DNA of 64,000 bases, from positions 24,095 to 88,094 of the forward strand of contig JBQDEV010000013.1 in the NCBI GenBank assembly GCA_052084925.1, read 5' to 3'. This DNA comes from CmP2 sp052084925. GTDB lineage: Bacteria; Actinomycetota; Actinomycetes; Actinomycetales; Micrococcaceae. Each line of letters starts with the position of its first letter. Within the stretch, counting starts at the first letter, position 1. The notes under the pieces are model-generated. The model saw only the letters and a program-made list of their open reading frames with translations, had not been told where the DNA came from and did not search any database. Shown here in pieces: positions 26,032-32,781 of the stretch. The translations under genes were made by a program, and so were the position numbers.

Positions 26032-26679
26032 TCACGCCCCGGAGCGGTCCAGCAGCGGGGTCTTCTCCGCGGCACGGGCACTCGCGCCGACCACACCCAC
26101 GGTCTCCAGCCAGTTGCCCAGCATCTGATAGCCGCCCTGAGTCAGCACTGACTCGGGGTGGAACTGCACGCCCCACACCGGCGCGCTGCGATGCGCCACC
26201 GCCATCACCACGCCGCCCGGAGTCACCGCCGTGATCTCCAGAACGGACTCGTCCAGGGTGTCGCGCACCACGGCAAGCGAGTGATACCGGGTGGCCGTGA
26301 ACTTCTCGGGCACCCCGGCGAACATCGGGTGACCGGAGTGCTGTAGCTGCGACGTCTTGCCGTGCATCAGCTCCTCGGCGTGGGTCACCACCGAACCCTG
26401 CGCCTCCGCGATCGCCTGATGCCCCAGGCACACCCCGTACAGCGGCTTATCCGCCTCGATCGCCCAGTCCACCAGGCCCATGCTCACCCCGGCCTCGGCC
26501 GGCGCTCCGGGTCCCGGTGAGAGCAGCACGCCTGCGCAGTCGGCAGCCAGGGCGTGCACCTGCTCAGCGCTCACCTCGTCATTGCGCACGACGACGGCGT
26601 CCGCGCCCAGCTCGCGCAGGTAGCCCACCAGCGTGAACACGAAGCTGTCGTAGTTGTCCACCACCAGAATCCGCACCGG
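26032..26679 (-). CDS. pabA: Class I glutamine amidotransferase (PabA/TrpG type)
   Basis: About 215 residues from GTG 26679, giving VRILVVDNYDSFVFTLVGYL, the usual beginning of the family; an ATG at 26763 in the same frame would add 28 low-complexity Thr-rich residues. The triad is visible as YGVCLGHQA (nucleophile Cys) and the C-terminal GVQFHPESVL (His and Glu). It hydrolyses glutamine to supply ammonia to an aminodeoxychorismate or anthranilate synthase subunit that is not in the window. Its position between pknB and a class E sortase is conserved in actinobacteria. Confidence 0.85.
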   Translation of the reverse strand, partial: PVRILVVDNYDSFVFTLVGYLRELGADAVVVRNDEVSAEQVHALAADCAGVLLSPGPGAPAEAGVSMGLVDWAIEADKPLYGVCLGHQAIAEAQGSVVTHAEELMHGKTSQLQHSGHPMFAGVPEKFTATRYHSLAVVRDTLDESVLEITAVTPGGVVMAVAHRSAPVWGVQFHPESVLTQGGYQMLGNWLETVGVVGASARAAEKTPLLDRSGA

Positions 26680-26775
26680 ATCCCCGCCGCGCTCCTCGGT
26701 GCCGAGGGTGGTGGGCAGCAGCTGTCCGGGGGTGGTCGTCTCAGTCGTCATCTCAGCAGTCATCTCTCATCTATC

Positions 26776-26934
26776 TCATTCGTCGATGGTCGAGTCGGAG
26801 AACGGGCTATACGGCGCCAGCGCCGGGAACACGACCTCCATCAGCAGCAGCACCACCAGGGCCAGGATCACTAGGGTGAAGATCCACTTCACCCACGTCG
26901 GTCCCGGCAGCAGTGAAAACAGGTAGGCGTACAT
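26776..26934 (-). CDS. Conserved small membrane protein between sortase E and pabA
   Basis: 52 residues, ATG 26934, stop at 26776. The sequence starts MYAYLFSLLPGPTWVKW, continues with a single long hydrophobic segment rich in Leu/Val (IFTLVILALVVLLLMEVVFP) and ends with the acidic PFSDSTIDE. The pattern LPGPTWVKW followed by FPALAPY is familiar from small unnamed proteins at this locus in related actinobacteria. It begins 3 bp after the sortase stop, so it is in the sortase operon. Function is unknown. Confidence 0.75.
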   Translation of the reverse strand: MYAYLFSLLPGPTWVKWIFTLVILALVVLLLMEVVFPALAPYSPFSDSTIDE

Positions 26935-26937
26935 GCT

Positions 26938-27750
26938 TCAGTTCCCTTCCGCAGCCTGTGGTTCGAGTTCCGGGGTGCCGTTCTTCGCCACCGCGTCCGC
27001 GATCTCCGCCGGGGGTCCCTGCGAACTGGGCACGAAGGAGACGTACTCGGCGTGCGTGATCATCCGCTCCCGCGTGCTGAACAACGGATGGCACGTGGTG
27101 AGTGTCAGCCAACGACCCGCGGCCGGTCCCCCGGGGTCCAGCGGATTCGGATCCAGCACCTCGGTCTGAGTCGGGGCCACAATGTGGTTCTGCACCGTGC
27201 GGTACACCCACCAGCCGTTCGCAGTCTGCACGTACATCAGATCGCCCGGAACTACCTGGTCCAGGTCCCACAGGATGGAGCCGTGCGTCTGCCGGTGCCC
27301 GGCCAGCGAGAGGTTGCCCTCCTCGCCGGGCAGCGACGCCGTCGAATACCGTCCCATCAGGCCCCGGTCGATCACCTCGGACCCCACGCCATCGGCTACC
27401 GGCACCGACCATTCCGCACCCAGCCGCGGCACATAGAGGAATCCCCAGGCGCCGGAACCATCGACGACGGCGGGATCGGCGCCCTCGCCGTCGTAGTCGG
27501 CATCGGGCTGCCACTGCTGGACCACTTCCTGGCGCACCGTGTCCTGCTCGCGCCCGGCGGTCACATCCGTCCACCACAGCTCCCACGCCACGAAGAGCAG
27601 CAAGAACACACCCACGGTGATGAGCAGCTCGCCCATCACACTCAACACGGTCGGCCGGGGGCGAGGACGACGCCCGCGCCGGCTGCGAGCCCGACGGGTG
27701 CCCACGTCCTGCACCGTCGATGCAGACACCGCGGTGTGGGGTGATGACAT
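26938..27750 (-). CDS. srtE: Class E sortase
   Basis: 270 residues from ATG 27750 with GGGAGAG directly upstream; longer in-frame extension is not protein-like. A basic N terminus (RRARSRRGRRPRPRP) and one membrane anchor (VMGELLITVGVFLLLFVAW) precede the sortase domain: catalytic His in LSLAGHRQTHG, Cys in LTLTTCHPLFS and Arg in STRERMI. Class E sortases attach surface proteins with an LAxTG-like signal to peptidoglycan in high-GC Gram-positives. Located in the conserved pknB-pabA-srtE-crgA neighbourhood. Confidence 0.92.
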   Translation of the reverse strand: MSSPHTAVSASTVQDVGTRRARSRRGRRPRPRPTVLSVMGELLITVGVFLLLFVAWELWWTDVTAGREQDTVRQEVVQQWQPDADYDGEGADPAVVDGSGAWGFLYVPRLGAEWSVPVADGVGSEVIDRGLMGRYSTASLPGEEGNLSLAGHRQTHGSILWDLDQVVPGDLMYVQTANGWWVYRTVQNHIVAPTQTEVLDPNPLDPGGPAAGRWLTLTTCHPLFSTRERMITHAEYVSFVPSSQGPPAEIADAVAKNGTPELEPQAAEGN

Positions 27751-27876
27751 CTTCTCTCCCAGAGGCTCCAGTAGACTGGGCGACAAGCCCTGCCCTGGCA
27801 GGATAGCACCGCGGTGCCACCGGCGCCGCGACGCGAACAACTTGTCCGTTGCCAGTCCCCGTCGAACAGGAACGCC

Positions 27877-28158
27877 GTGCCAGAGTCGAGATCCCGCAAG
27901 TCCGCGAAGAACCGCTCCGATGCCGCCCAGCGCGAGCGCAGCGCCCAACTGGGTTATGACCCCGCCGCGGAAGCGGAGCCCCTGCCCACTTGGTACAAGG
28001 TCATCATGTTCGGCCTGATGATCGTCGGGCTGCTGTGGATCTGCCTCTACTACATCAGTCAGGGCGCCCTACCGGCGCAGCCCTTGGGCGGCTGGAACAT
28101 CGTGGTCGGCTTCGGCATCGCCATCATCGGCTTCCTGATGACCACCCGCTGGCGCTGA
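27877..28158 (+). CDS. crgA: CrgA cell-division protein
   Basis: 93 residues from GTG 27877 (AGGAA about 5 nt upstream), beginning VPESRSRKSAKNRS. A charged cytoplasmic N terminus is followed by two membrane segments (YKVIMFGLMIVGLLWICLYY and NIVVGFGIAIIGFLMTTRW). CrgA recruits and stabilises divisome components in actinobacteria. It is divergent from srtE in the usual arrangement. Confidence 0.93.
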   Translation: MPESRSRKSAKNRSDAAQRERSAQLGYDPAAEAEPLPTWYKVIMFGLMIVGLLWICLYYISQGALPAQPLGGWNIVVGFGIAIIGFLMTTRWR

Positions 28159-28240
28159 CCGACCCAGCTTAATGACCGGCCGACCCCACCGTACCGGCCT
28201 CGGTCGCTGCCGCCCGAACGCATCAAACACCGTTGTCGGT

Positions 28241-28443
28241 TCATCCACAACCCACACCCGGGGTGGCTCTGCGTCAGGACATCCGATCCGACGGCTCCGA
28301 TGCCGCCATCGTTTCCCACTGGTGCCAATCCGGGGAACTACACGCGTGTAATTCCTCCACAATGTGGATATCGCCTGTGGATAACACCGGTGGAATTACA
28401 CGGGTGGGATTCATTCCACACCTGTGGAGTACTTTGTGGATAA
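28241..28443. promoter_or_regulatory. Cluster of DnaA-box-like sites between crgA and the rhomboid gene
   Basis: Two perfect boxes, TGTGGATAA at 28376-28384 and 28435-28443 (reverse of TTATCCACA), plus one-mismatch sites TCATCCACA (28241-28249) and TGTGGATAT (28363-28371), lie within about 200 bp of non-coding DNA. They are interleaved with an inverted repeat CGTGTAATTCC (28345-28355) / GGAATTACACG (28392-28402) and the palindrome TACACGCGTGTA. The 321-bp gap 28159-28479 holds no credible gene. A DnaA-binding regulatory or titration site is possible; an actual origin is not expected here. Confidence 0.55.
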
Positions 28444-28479
28444 CGTGGGGACCGCTTGGGGAGAACGTGTGGACGGCGC

Positions 28480-29490
28480 TCAGCCGAGTGCGGTGGCCAG
28501 CGCCTCAGGCGTGATCTGCGCAGCGCCCACGCCCGTCAGAACCATGAGGACGATGACGATGCCTGCGAGCCCCCACCACTGACGGCGGCGTAAGCGTCGA
28601 CGGCGTTCAGCGGCCTCTTCGGCGCCCACCAGGGTCTGCCCGCCCTTCGACTGGAACAGCAGCACGGCAGCACAGGCCGCCCCGATGACCAGTCCGCCCA
28701 CGTGGGCTTGCCAAGAGATCCCCGACCAGACCACGGAGATCACCAGGTTCACGGCGATCAGTGCACCAATGGACACCACTGAGCCGCCGATGCGGCGAAT
28801 CATCAGGAACAAAGCCGCGAAGAGTCCGTAGACGGCACCCGAGGCGCCGACAACAGGAGCGAAGGGGCTGGAGAGCAGCAGCACTGCGACGGAGCCGCCG
28901 AAGGCGCTGATGAGGTAAATCGCCAGGAAGCGGGCCCAGCCCAGGGCCGGCTCCAGGCTGCGGCCCATCATCCACAGGATGGCCATGTTCAGCAGCAGGT
29001 GCAGCGGGGATCCCATTGAATGCAGGAACGCGGCGGTGATCATCCGCCACGGTTCGAACCCGACGCCAATAGCCGCAGCGTACTGCGGGTCGAGACTAAC
29101 CGCAGAGGTGTATATCCCGGCGTACCAGAGAGACTCCGTCACGCCGGTGGAGAATCCCGAGGTGGCCCACTGCGCCACATACGTCAGCCCGCACAACGCG
29201 ATGAGCACATAGGTAACCAGCGGGATCGGCTGGCCGTGCTTGTCCGTCCAGCGCGCGGGACGGTGCTCGGCGGGCAGATTCCGCCGCGCGGAGGCGACAC
29301 AGTCCACGCACTGCACGCCGACCTCGGCCGAGCGCTGGCACTGCGGGCAGGCCGGCAGGTTGCAGCGCTGACAGCGGACATAGGACACCCGGTCTGGGTG
29401 TCGGGGGCAGACGGGCCGTTGCCCGGACTCTCCGTTCCCGCCGTGCGGGTCCTGCGGATGAGTCGCCCCGAAGTCCTGACCGGGTGTCAT
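28480..29490 (-). CDS. Rhomboid intramembrane serine protease with zinc-ribbon N terminus
   Basis: 336 residues. Residues 28-64 carry four CxxC-like pairs (CPRHPDRVSYVRCQRC, CPQCQRSAEVGVQCVDC), probably zinc ribbon or B-box-like. The rhomboid core has six membrane segments with HLLLN (164-168), catalytic Ser217 in GASGAVYG and His263 in SWQAHVGG. It cleaves membrane proteins within the bilayer; substrates are unknown. The gene sits between crgA and ppiA, its usual position in Micrococcales. Confidence 0.9.
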   Translation of the reverse strand: MTPGQDFGATHPQDPHGGNGESGQRPVCPRHPDRVSYVRCQRCNLPACPQCQRSAEVGVQCVDCVASARRNLPAEHRPARWTDKHGQPIPLVTYVLIALCGLTYVAQWATSGFSTGVTESLWYAGIYTSAVSLDPQYAAAIGVGFEPWRMITAAFLHSMGSPLHLLLNMAILWMMGRSLEPALGWARFLAIYLISAFGGSVAVLLLSSPFAPVVGASGAVYGLFAALFLMIRRIGGSVVSIGALIAVNLVISVVWSGISWQAHVGGLVIGAACAAVLLFQSKGGQTLVGAEEAAERRRRLRRRQWWGLAGIVIVLMVLTGVGAAQITPEALATALG

Positions 29491-29546
29491 CGACGTGCCT
29501 GCGCGCTCTCGGGCGCGTGGGCCCGCCTGAATTCCGTCACCGTGAA

Positions 29547-30095
29547 CTAGCCGGCGAGCTCGGAGATCTCGATGGAATCGACCACGACGTCTTCGACCGG
29601 CTTGTCGTTCGCGCCGGTGGCCACGCCGTTGAGGGCATCCACGATCTGCTGGGAGGCCTCGTCGTTCACCTCACCGAAGATGGTGTGCTTGCCCTGCAGC
29701 CAGGTGGTGGGCACCGAGGTGATGAAGAACTGCGAGCCGTTGGTGCCGCGGCCGTTGCGGATGCCCGCGTTGGCCATGGCCAGCTTGTAAGGCTCGTTGA
29801 AGTTGAGGTCCGGGTGGATCTCGTCATCGAATTGGTAGCCCGGGCCGCCGAAACCCTGGCCCAACGGGTCGCCGCCCTGGATCATGAAGTCGCGGATGAT
29901 CCGGTGGAAGATGGTGCCGTTGTACAGCGGGGTACCGGTGCGCTCTTCGCCGGTTTCCGGGTCGACCCAGGCCTGCTCACCCGTGGCCAGCCCGATGAAG
30001 TTCTGGACGGTCTTCGGCGCGTGGTTACCGAACAGGTCCACGACGATGTCGCCCTGGTTGGTGTGGACGATTGCCTGATGCGTTGCGATAGTCAT
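29547..30095 (-). CDS. ppiA: Peptidyl-prolyl cis-trans isomerase (cyclophilin)
   Basis: 182 residues, single cyclophilin domain without signal peptide, so cytoplasmic. Active-site segments are FHRIIRDFMIQGGD (Arg and Phe), NGSQFFIT (Gln/Phe) and LQGKHTIFGEV (His). It accelerates prolyl isomerisation during protein folding. Conserved gene of the origin-proximal region; no close operon partner, with 56 bp to the rhomboid gene on the same strand. Confidence 0.93.
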   Translation of the reverse strand: MTIATHQAIVHTNQGDIVVDLFGNHAPKTVQNFIGLATGEQAWVDPETGEERTGTPLYNGTIFHRIIRDFMIQGGDPLGQGFGGPGYQFDDEIHPDLNFNEPYKLAMANAGIRNGRGTNGSQFFITSVPTTWLQGKHTIFGEVNDEASQQIVDALNGVATGANDKPVEDVVVDSIEISELAG

Positions 30096-30268
30096 AGAGG
30101 TATTCTCGCATTAGAGGCGCTCTCCTCGCTTCCGTCGATCGGCGGGGCGCAGACAATTCGCCCTGAGCCGAATCTTGATGCCCCACACTGGCGATCAGCC
30201 GTGGAATCGTCACCTGACTCTGACGTAGTGTAGAAGAAACGCATGTCGACCCCACGGAGGTATTTCAG

Positions 30269-30985
30269 ATGGGAAAGCGCAAGGCTGAGAAGCTCGCCAA
30301 GAAGCAGGCCAAGGTCGCAGAGAAGAAGCTGAACGCGTCTGTGGAGCAGGCCAAGTCCTGGGCCGCACCCAAGGTCGAGTCCGCTCTGGCATGGACCGAA
30401 GAGCACCTGGGCGATAGCCTCGATCGCGCCGAGAAAGCCGCCTACTCCGCTGTGGACAAGGCCGGGCCGAAGGCCAAGAGCGCGCTGGCGAACCTCAGCG
30501 ACGCCCTGGACTCCGCTCGCCACAAGGTGCAGGACGAGTACGTTCCCGCTGCCGCTGGCCAGCTCGCCGGTGCCGCTTCAAAGACGTCGCAGGCGTTGCA
30601 CGACGCCGATATCCCGAAGCCCGTCGCTGAAATGCTGACCAAGGTCACCGGCGACAAGAAGGCGGCCAAGAAGTTGCAGAAGGCCGCGGAGAAGTACGCC
30701 AAGTCGGCCGAGAAATCGCTGAAGAAGCAGGCCAAGACCGGCGGCGGTAAGAAGTGGCTCGTCGTTGGTGTTGTAGTGGCTGCCGGTGGCGCCGCCTACG
30801 CCGTGTACCAGCTGACCAAGCCGGTCGAGGATCCGTGGAAGAATCCGACGCCGCAGCCGCTGAAGGCTGACACCCCGGCCACCCCGCAGGCCACACAAAC
30901 CGCGGCACAGCCCGTCGTCACCGATGACACCGAGGGCGGCGCCGAGGAGCAGGTCGACGCACCGGCCCCCAAGCCCGCTGGCTGA
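30269..30985 (+). CDS. Lys/Ala-rich helical protein with C-terminal membrane segment
   Basis: 238 residues, unrecognised family. Residues 1-165 are Lys/Ala/Glu-rich amphipathic helix reminiscent of apolipoprotein or late-embryogenesis-type sequence (MGKRKAEKLAKKQAKVAEKK, KAAKKLQKAAEKYAKSAEK). A single membrane segment follows (KKWLVVGVVVAAGGAAYAVYQL, about 170-190), then a Pro/Thr/acidic tail. Ribosome-binding site GGAGG 8 nt upstream. Similar unnamed proteins occur next to ppiA in related genomes; a role at the membrane or nucleoid is guesswork. Confidence 0.7.
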   Translation: MGKRKAEKLAKKQAKVAEKKLNASVEQAKSWAAPKVESALAWTEEHLGDSLDRAEKAAYSAVDKAGPKAKSALANLSDALDSARHKVQDEYVPAAAGQLAGAASKTSQALHDADIPKPVAEMLTKVTGDKKAAKKLQKAAEKYAKSAEKSLKKQAKTGGGKKWLVVGVVVAAGGAAYAVYQLTKPVEDPWKNPTPQPLKADTPATPQATQTAAQPVVTDDTEGGAEEQVDAPAPKPAG

Positions 30986-31011
30986 TCCACCCGGATCCGC
31001 ACCCGTACCAC

Positions 31012-31051
31012 CGGCAGCCCGCTGACCCCGCACAGGGTCGGCGGGCTGCCG
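31012..31051. terminator. Strong hairpin downstream of the Lys/Ala-rich protein gene
   Basis: Seventeen-base arms, 31012-31028 (CGGCAGCCCGCTGACCC) with 31035-31051, pair along their whole length with one T-G wobble around a 6-nt loop. It starts 27 nt after the stop at 30985. Confidence 0.75.
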
Positions 31052-31176
31052 TCGTGTGCGCGGATTCTCCCGGTCAGCTCCTGTCAGCGGATGACCGCGC
31101 ATGACAGCGCTTGAGCTGTTTTCGGCGTCATCGTTTGTCCGCCACCGCGCTGGCAACGTACGGTGAGAGCAGAAAA

Positions 31177-31280
31177 CCATCCAGAGCGACCGAGAGATCT
31201 GGCTCGTCGACGTCGCAGCAACCGTCCCGCCCGGGGTGCTCCCCGCGGACCGGACACGGTGCTACCGCCAGAACCGATGG
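31177..31280 (+). ncRNA. SAM riboswitch (S-box/SAM-I type) upstream of the flavin monooxygenase
   Basis: About 104 nt. The closing stem pairs CCATC (31177-31181) with GATGG (31276-31280). The S-box core is recognisable: GAGAGATCTGGCTCG, then the GACGTCGCAGCAACC element, a variable hairpin GTCC...GGAC, and CGGTGCTACCGCCAG before the closing stem. It ends 16 nt before the start codon of the next gene and 5 nt before its ribosome-binding site, so it probably acts on translation initiation or transcription of that gene in response to S-adenosylmethionine. Confidence 0.8.
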
Positions 31281-31296
31281 AATTGAAGGAGTCTCC

Positions 31297-32781
31297 ATGG
31301 CCGCACAGCGCCGTCCCCTGATCCTGTCCGCGTTCCTGATGAACACCACCAGCCACATCATTGGCGGGGCCTGGCGGCGGGAGGAGTCCCAGCAGCACCG
31401 GTTCAACGAGCTGAGCCTCTGGGTCGACCTGGTGCGCGAGCTCGAGGACGCCGGTTTCGACATCGCCTTCTTCGCCGATGTGGTGGGCCTCTACGGCGAC
31501 TACGAGGGCGGCTGGGCCTCACACCTGCGCAAAGGGTTGCAGATCCCCTCAAACGACCCACTGGTGCTGATCTCTGCGCTGGCGGCCACCACCCGGCGCA
31601 TCGGGCTGGCGATGACCTCCTCGGTGATCCAGGCGCACCCGTTCACCTTCGCCCGGCAGCTCTCCACCCTCGACCACCTCTCCGGCGGGCGCGTGGGCTG
31701 GAACGTGGTGACCTCGGCACTGGAGAATTCGCACCGCAACTTCGGCGGCGCGGAGCTGACCAGCCACGGCGACCGCTACAACCTGGCCGAGGAATACCTC
31801 GACGTCGCCTACAAGCTCTGGGAGGGCTCCTGGGACGACGGCGCACTGCTGCAGGATAAGACGGCGGAGCACTCCCGTGGACGCGGGCTGCACGCGGACC
31901 CGGCGAAGGTGGCGAAGATTCACCACGCCTCCGAGAACTACCGGATCGAGGGACCGCACCTCTCCGCCCCCTCACCGCAGCGCACCCCCTACCTCTTCCA
32001 GGCCGGGTCCTCCCCGCGCGGCCAGGAGGTGGCAGCCCGGCACGCCGAGGCCACCTTCTCCATGGCTCCGCGCCGCGACATCGCCGCCGCCCACGCCGCC
32101 GAGGTGCGCCGTCGTGCCGTGGAATTCGGACGAGCTGCCGAGGACGTGAAGTTTATCCAGGGGCTCTCCTTCGTGATCGGGTCCACGGAGGCGGAAGCGC
32201 AGCAGAAGGCGCGGGAGCTCGACGAGGCGATCGACGTGGAGGCGCTGATCGCTCACACCGGCGGGTCGCTGGGCCTGGACCTGGGCTATCTGCCCCTGGA
32301 CACCCCGATCAACGACATCGAGACCGAGGGCGCGCAGGGGCATCTGGCCGAGATTCGGAAGATGACCAAGGACGGGTCGATGACGCTGCGGGATCTCGCG
32401 CATTTCCGCGCCCAGGCGACCCGCGTGGTCGGCACCCCGGAGCAGATCGCCGACGAGCTCGCCGCCTGGCAGGACGCCGGCATCGACGGGGTGAACCTCA
32501 TCAACTCCTCGATCCCCGGGTCCTACCACGAGTTCATCGAGCACGTGCTGCCAGTGCTGCGGGAGCGCGGCCTGGCCCGCAGCCTCGAGGACGTACAGCG
32601 GCTTGCCGATTCCGGGGCCACCCTGCGCGCAGCGGTGACTGGACAGGACCGACTCCCGGACACGCACCCGGCCGCCCGCTACCGGGGCGCATTCGCCGAC
32701 TACTCGGCCGCGGCAACGGAGCGCAGTCGCGATGAGGTGCTCGGCGGGGAGGCTCAGCTCAGCAATTCGGCTCCGCGGTGA
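31297..32781 (+). CDS. NtaA/SnaA/DszA-family flavin-dependent monooxygenase
   Basis: 494 residues from ATG 31297 (AAGGAG 5 nt upstream). Starts RRPLILSAFLMNTTSHIIGGAWR and contains GWNVVTSALENSHRNFGG, YNLAEEYLDVAYKLWEGSW, HHASENYRIEGPHLSAPSPQ and YLFQAGSSPRGQEVAARHAE, all typical of the NtaA/SnaA/DszA bacterial luciferase-like group that uses FMNH2 to oxidise sulfur compounds or chelators. Control by a SAM riboswitch points to sulfur scavenging when methionine/SAM is low. Its last 23 codons (32711-32779) are duplicated at 36388-36456. Confidence 0.85.
   Translation: MAAQRRPLILSAFLMNTTSHIIGGAWRREESQQHRFNELSLWVDLVRELEDAGFDIAFFADVVGLYGDYEGGWASHLRKGLQIPSNDPLVLISALAATTRRIGLAMTSSVIQAHPFTFARQLSTLDHLSGGRVGWNVVTSALENSHRNFGGAELTSHGDRYNLAEEYLDVAYKLWEGSWDDGALLQDKTAEHSRGRGLHADPAKVAKIHHASENYRIEGPHLSAPSPQRTPYLFQAGSSPRGQEVAARHAEATFSMAPRRDIAAAHAAEVRRRAVEFGRAAEDVKFIQGLSFVIGSTEAEAQQKARELDEAIDVEALIAHTGGSLGLDLGYLPLDTPINDIETEGAQGHLAEIRKMTKDGSMTLRDLAHFRAQATRVVGTPEQIADELAAWQDAGIDGVNLINSSIPGSYHEFIEHVLPVLRERGLARSLEDVQRLADSGATLRAAVTGQDRLPDTHPAARYRGAFADYSAAATERSRDEVLGGEAQLSNSAPR
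32711..32779. repeat. Left copy of the 69-bp direct repeat bounding the pckG-nrdIF cassette
   Basis: Identical to 36388-36456 at 65 of 69 positions (offset 3677). This copy forms the 3' end of the monooxygenase gene and also contributes the last six codons and stop of the convergent pckG. Confidence 0.9.

Noticed and set aside
28159..28479. Reading the DnaA-box cluster as the chromosomal origin
   Set aside because: No AT-rich unwinding region is evident, the boxes are few, and the gene order places the dnaA-dnaN origin beyond the right end of the window.
28233..28514. A 93-codon open frame between crgA and the rhomboid gene
   Set aside because: It crosses the DnaA-box-like repeats, has no ribosome-binding site and no protein-like composition, and overlaps the end of the rhomboid gene.
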